Below, piece after piece: positions 62,213 through 64,000 of a stretch of 64,000 nucleotides of DNA. The DNA is from Caldicellulosiruptor changbaiensis. GTDB lineage: Bacteria > Bacillota > Thermoanaerobacteria > Caldicellulosiruptorales > Caldicellulosiruptoraceae. The notes beneath the pieces were generated by a model. The model was not told the DNA's origin and did not search any database. It saw only the letters and a program-made list of their open reading frames with translations. The stretch is from NCBI RefSeq assembly GCF_003999255.1, contig NZ_CP034791.1, positions 515,001 through 579,000 of the forward strand, written 5' to 3'. The position numbers and the translations under genes were made by a program. Every line of letters begins with the position of its first letter. Position 1 is the first letter of the stretch.

Positions 62213-63129
62213 TTTTTATCTTCCTTTTCACTTTTTGTTTTAAGTCTAATCACATCCATCGGATTTATTAAATCACTTCTACGTTTATAATTTGCTTGAG
62301 GTACATATTTATATGTTTTATTATTCTCTTGAGTAAGAGGTCCACTGCTATCACCCTTATAAACTTCTAAGTGAAGCATTGCATTTCCAGTTTCTGTATT
62401 AGGTATAACAGTGGCTATGACTTGTCCTTGCCTTACCTTATCCCCAACTTTAACTTTTGATTTAACTTCACCATATCTGATAACAGAACCATCACTGTTT
62501 TTTATTTCTATTGCCTGTGTACCCGCATAGAAATCATAAACAGCAGTCACTGTTCCATTAGTCATTGCAAGCACTTTTGCATCCTTTACACCCTTGTTGG
62601 TTTTCTTATCATAAGTTAAAAGATCAACTCCTGCATGAGTTCTTGTACCACCATCTCGTGGAGCACCAAATTGCCTTCCATCTGTTGCGGGATTGGCTAC
62701 AATTAAGTTTTTGGATTCTAAAGGAAATATCCACTTGTCAATCCGTTGTTCCCAGAATTCTTTGCTTGGATCAGTTCTTCTTGTTTCACTGGTTTTAGTT
62801 TTTTCAACTGAACTACTTGAATTTAGAATTTTACTGCTATTATTTGGATTTTGAATAGAACTGCCACTTTTTGAAGGCGGCAAAGAGTAAATTGAACTTG
62901 GTTTGCTATAGACTATTTTACCATAGAACTCATTAGCAGAAGAACCTTTTTCATAGACATAGGCAGGCGAAATTTTGGAATTATTTTGAACTGTATTCTG
63001 TTTTGAATTAGAAAAATAATTTTTTGAAATTTGCTCTTTGGTAGTTTTTTGCGCTGACAGGTTTTGAAGATAAGAGTTATTTTTAAGATTCAAATTAAAA
63101 TTGTTAGAAGTTAATACAATACTTTTCAT
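62209..63129 (-). CDS. Cassette 1 effector: shared leader fused to an M23 peptidase domain
   Basis: 306 residues. The leader (1-77, MKSIVLTSNNFNLNLKNNSY to FYGKIVY) matches the other effectors; a Ser/Asn-rich linker runs to about 120; an M23 endopeptidase fold fills 130-285. Zinc ligands are H165 and D169 in THAGVDLL and H253 in MLHLEVY. Two positions that are usually His are changed: M251 in place of the first His of HxH, and RYGEV where YxHL is common. The lysostaphin-like beta core KVKVGDKVRQGQVIATVIP is intact. It should cut peptide cross-links of peptidoglycan, or bind them. No signal peptide. Start ATG 63129 behind GGGGGTTATGAGG. Confidence 0.85.
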   Translation of the reverse strand: MKSIVLTSNNFNLNLKNNSYLQNLSAQKTTKEQISKNYFSNSKQNTVQNNSKISPAYVYEKGSSANEFYGKIVYSKPSSIYSLPPSKSGSSIQNPNNSSKILNSSSSVEKTKTSETRRTDPSKEFWEQRIDKWIFPLESKNLIVANPATDGRQFGAPRDGGTRTHAGVDLLTYDKKTNKGVKDAKVLAMTNGTVTAVYDFYAGTQAIEIKNSDGSVIRYGEVKSKVKVGDKVRQGQVIATVIPNTETGNAMLHLEVYKGDSSGPLTQENNKTYKYVPQANYKRRSDLINPMDVIRLKTKSEKEDKK

Positions 63130-63341
63130 TTCCTCATAACCCCCTATTTTTCATTTGTTTTTTGTTTATTATGGAATTATGATACAAAAGTATATCGAAA
63201 AATACAGGTAAAAACAATAGTGATTTTAAACAAAAAGTGATAAGAAGCGAAGAATTCTATATACAAAAAACAATTAAATGAAATAATAATAATGACATTA
63301 AAATATCATATTAAAGTTTTAATACTGTGCAAACTGTTGTT

Positions 63342-63381
63342 ACCTCTCAAGTTAATTATATACTTTAATATTAGCAAAAAA
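63342..63381. repeat. 40-bp direct repeat, right copy
   Basis: Matches 52479-52518 at 39 of 40 positions in the same orientation. Lies upstream of cassette 1 and so marks the right edge of the array. Confidence 0.8.
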
Positions 63382-63576
63382 CAATTAGCATTTTAAATAA
63401 AGTTTTAGATGAAGACAATAAAGAAATTTTGTTAATAACTAATAAGGAAACTATGGTAAAATATTAAAACTAGAGATAAGTTTTAAAAAATTTTTTGCTC
63501 CAGCCACCTGAAAATGAAAAGTGCTTACAATAATCAAATGAAAAATTTAGAAAAGAAAAAAGGAGAGTAGGAGAGT
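63382..63576. other. Intergenic region upstream of the amidohydrolase gene
   Basis: AT-rich. No gene seen. It ends in the ribosome site GTAGGAGAG before ATG 63577 and presumably contains that gene's promoter. Confidence 0.4.
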
Positions 63577-64000
63577 ATGATTATAGACTTTCACACCCAC
63601 TGTTTTCCAGATGAACTTGCACCAAGAGCAATGTCAAAGCTTTCACAAAATTCTGGTATGCCATATTATCACAACGGTACTTTGTCAGGTTTGAAAGAGT
63701 CTGCTAAAAAATCTGGAATTGACATGTGTGTGGTTCTGCCCATTGCAACAAAACCTCAGCAAACAAGGACAATTAACAGATGGGCCTTGTCGGTAATGGA
63801 AGAAAACAAGGACATAATTTGTTTTGGCACAGTTCATCCTGAGTTTGATAAGTGGAAAGAAGAGATAAGGTGGTTAAAAGAAAACGGGTTTGCTGGAATA
63901 AAATTTCACCCTGATTATCAGGATTTTTTTGTGGATGACAAAAAGATGTATCCAATCTATGATGCAATTTTCCAAAACGATATGGTTATACTTTTTCACA
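63577..64000 (+). CDS. Amidohydrolase family protein, N-terminal 141 residues (runs off the right edge)
   Basis: A metal-dependent hydrolase of the amidohydrolase-2 (COG2159) type. It opens MIIDFHTHCFPDELAPRAMS with the HTH/HxH metal motif. LPIATKPQQTRTINRWALSV and GTVHPEFDKWKEEIRWLKEN follow, then GFAGIKFHPDYQDFFVDD with the next His ligand. The window ends at VILFH, the strand carrying the following metal His. Full proteins are about 260-280 residues. Cytoplasmic; substrate unknown. It lies outside the cassette array, beyond the direct repeat, and has ordinary base composition, so it is probably part of the core genome flank. Confidence 0.88.
   Translation, partial: MIIDFHTHCFPDELAPRAMSKLSQNSGMPYYHNGTLSGLKESAKKSGIDMCVVLPIATKPQQTRTINRWALSVMEENKDIICFGTVHPEFDKWKEEIRWLKENGFAGIKFHPDYQDFFVDDKKMYPIYDAIFQNDMVILFH

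Overview
The window reads as a chromosomal segment of a thermophilic, anaerobic, plant-polysaccharide-degrading Firmicute, most like Caldicellulosiruptor. The support is a GH1 beta-glucosidase next to two GH94 phosphorylases, one of them very close to Clostridium thermocellum cellobiose phosphorylase as I recall it; an ABC/GH32 fructoside locus; a GH36 alpha-galactosidase; HydF for [FeFe]-hydrogenase maturation; AT-rich DNA; and strong Shine-Dalgarno sites with frequent TTG/GTG starts. No rRNA or tRNA was seen. The one clear stable RNA gene is tmRNA.

Layout. 1-5.8 kb, minus strand: cellobiose phosphorylase, a second GH94 enzyme, and the 5' part of a GH1 gene (cellodextrin use). 6-8.6 kb: a GT4 glycosyltransferase and an undecaprenyl-phosphate sugar transferase (exopolysaccharide initiation). 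8.7-9.9 kb: an orphan antitoxin-like gene, tmRNA and smpB. 10.3-14 kb: Fe-S aldo/keto reductase, flavodoxin, MerR regulator, MFS transporter. 14.1-15.5 kb: an AraC-type pseudogene cut by an IS256 remnant. 15.5-20.4 kb: a minus-strand accessory locus holding a dead-protease/MORN protein, a TPR membrane protein and a frameshifted, possibly toxin-like gene behind a 24-nt homopolymer in its promoter. 20.8-29 kb, minus strand: SNF2/SWIM helicase, then LacI regulator-cas6-ABC exporter-aldo/keto reductase. 29.1-33.8 kb: LacI-operator-controlled sugar ABC transporter plus GH32. 33.8-34.7 kb: decayed genes. 34.8-37 kb: GH36. 37-39.1 kb: a small gene of foreign composition, then NiaR and its niacin transporter target. 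39.4-42.6 kb: small ordinary genes. 42.6-45.2 kb: aspA-hydF. 45.7-48 kb: an exported papain-like protease, a partner and a ferritin-like protein.

48-63.4 kb is an accessory island, almost all on the minus strand. First come tandem copies of a small membrane-anchored family. Then come four cassettes. In two, a common roughly 75-residue leader with no signal peptide is fused to different C-terminal domains (M23 peptidase, GH24 lysozyme). In a third the same leader precedes an unrecognised domain but is broken. In the fourth the effector is deleted while its partner gene survives. Each effector is followed by membrane-anchored or exported partner genes, and three of the cassettes plus the decayed partner end in the same hairpin terminator. 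I propose a family of polymorphic cell-wall effector/immunity cassettes; this is the main candidate for an undescribed system. An IS256-family element, itself split by an IS110-family element with a structured candidate bridge-RNA region, sits inside one partner gene. A 40-bp direct repeat lies at both edges of the cassette array. The window ends in the 5' part of an amidohydrolase gene.
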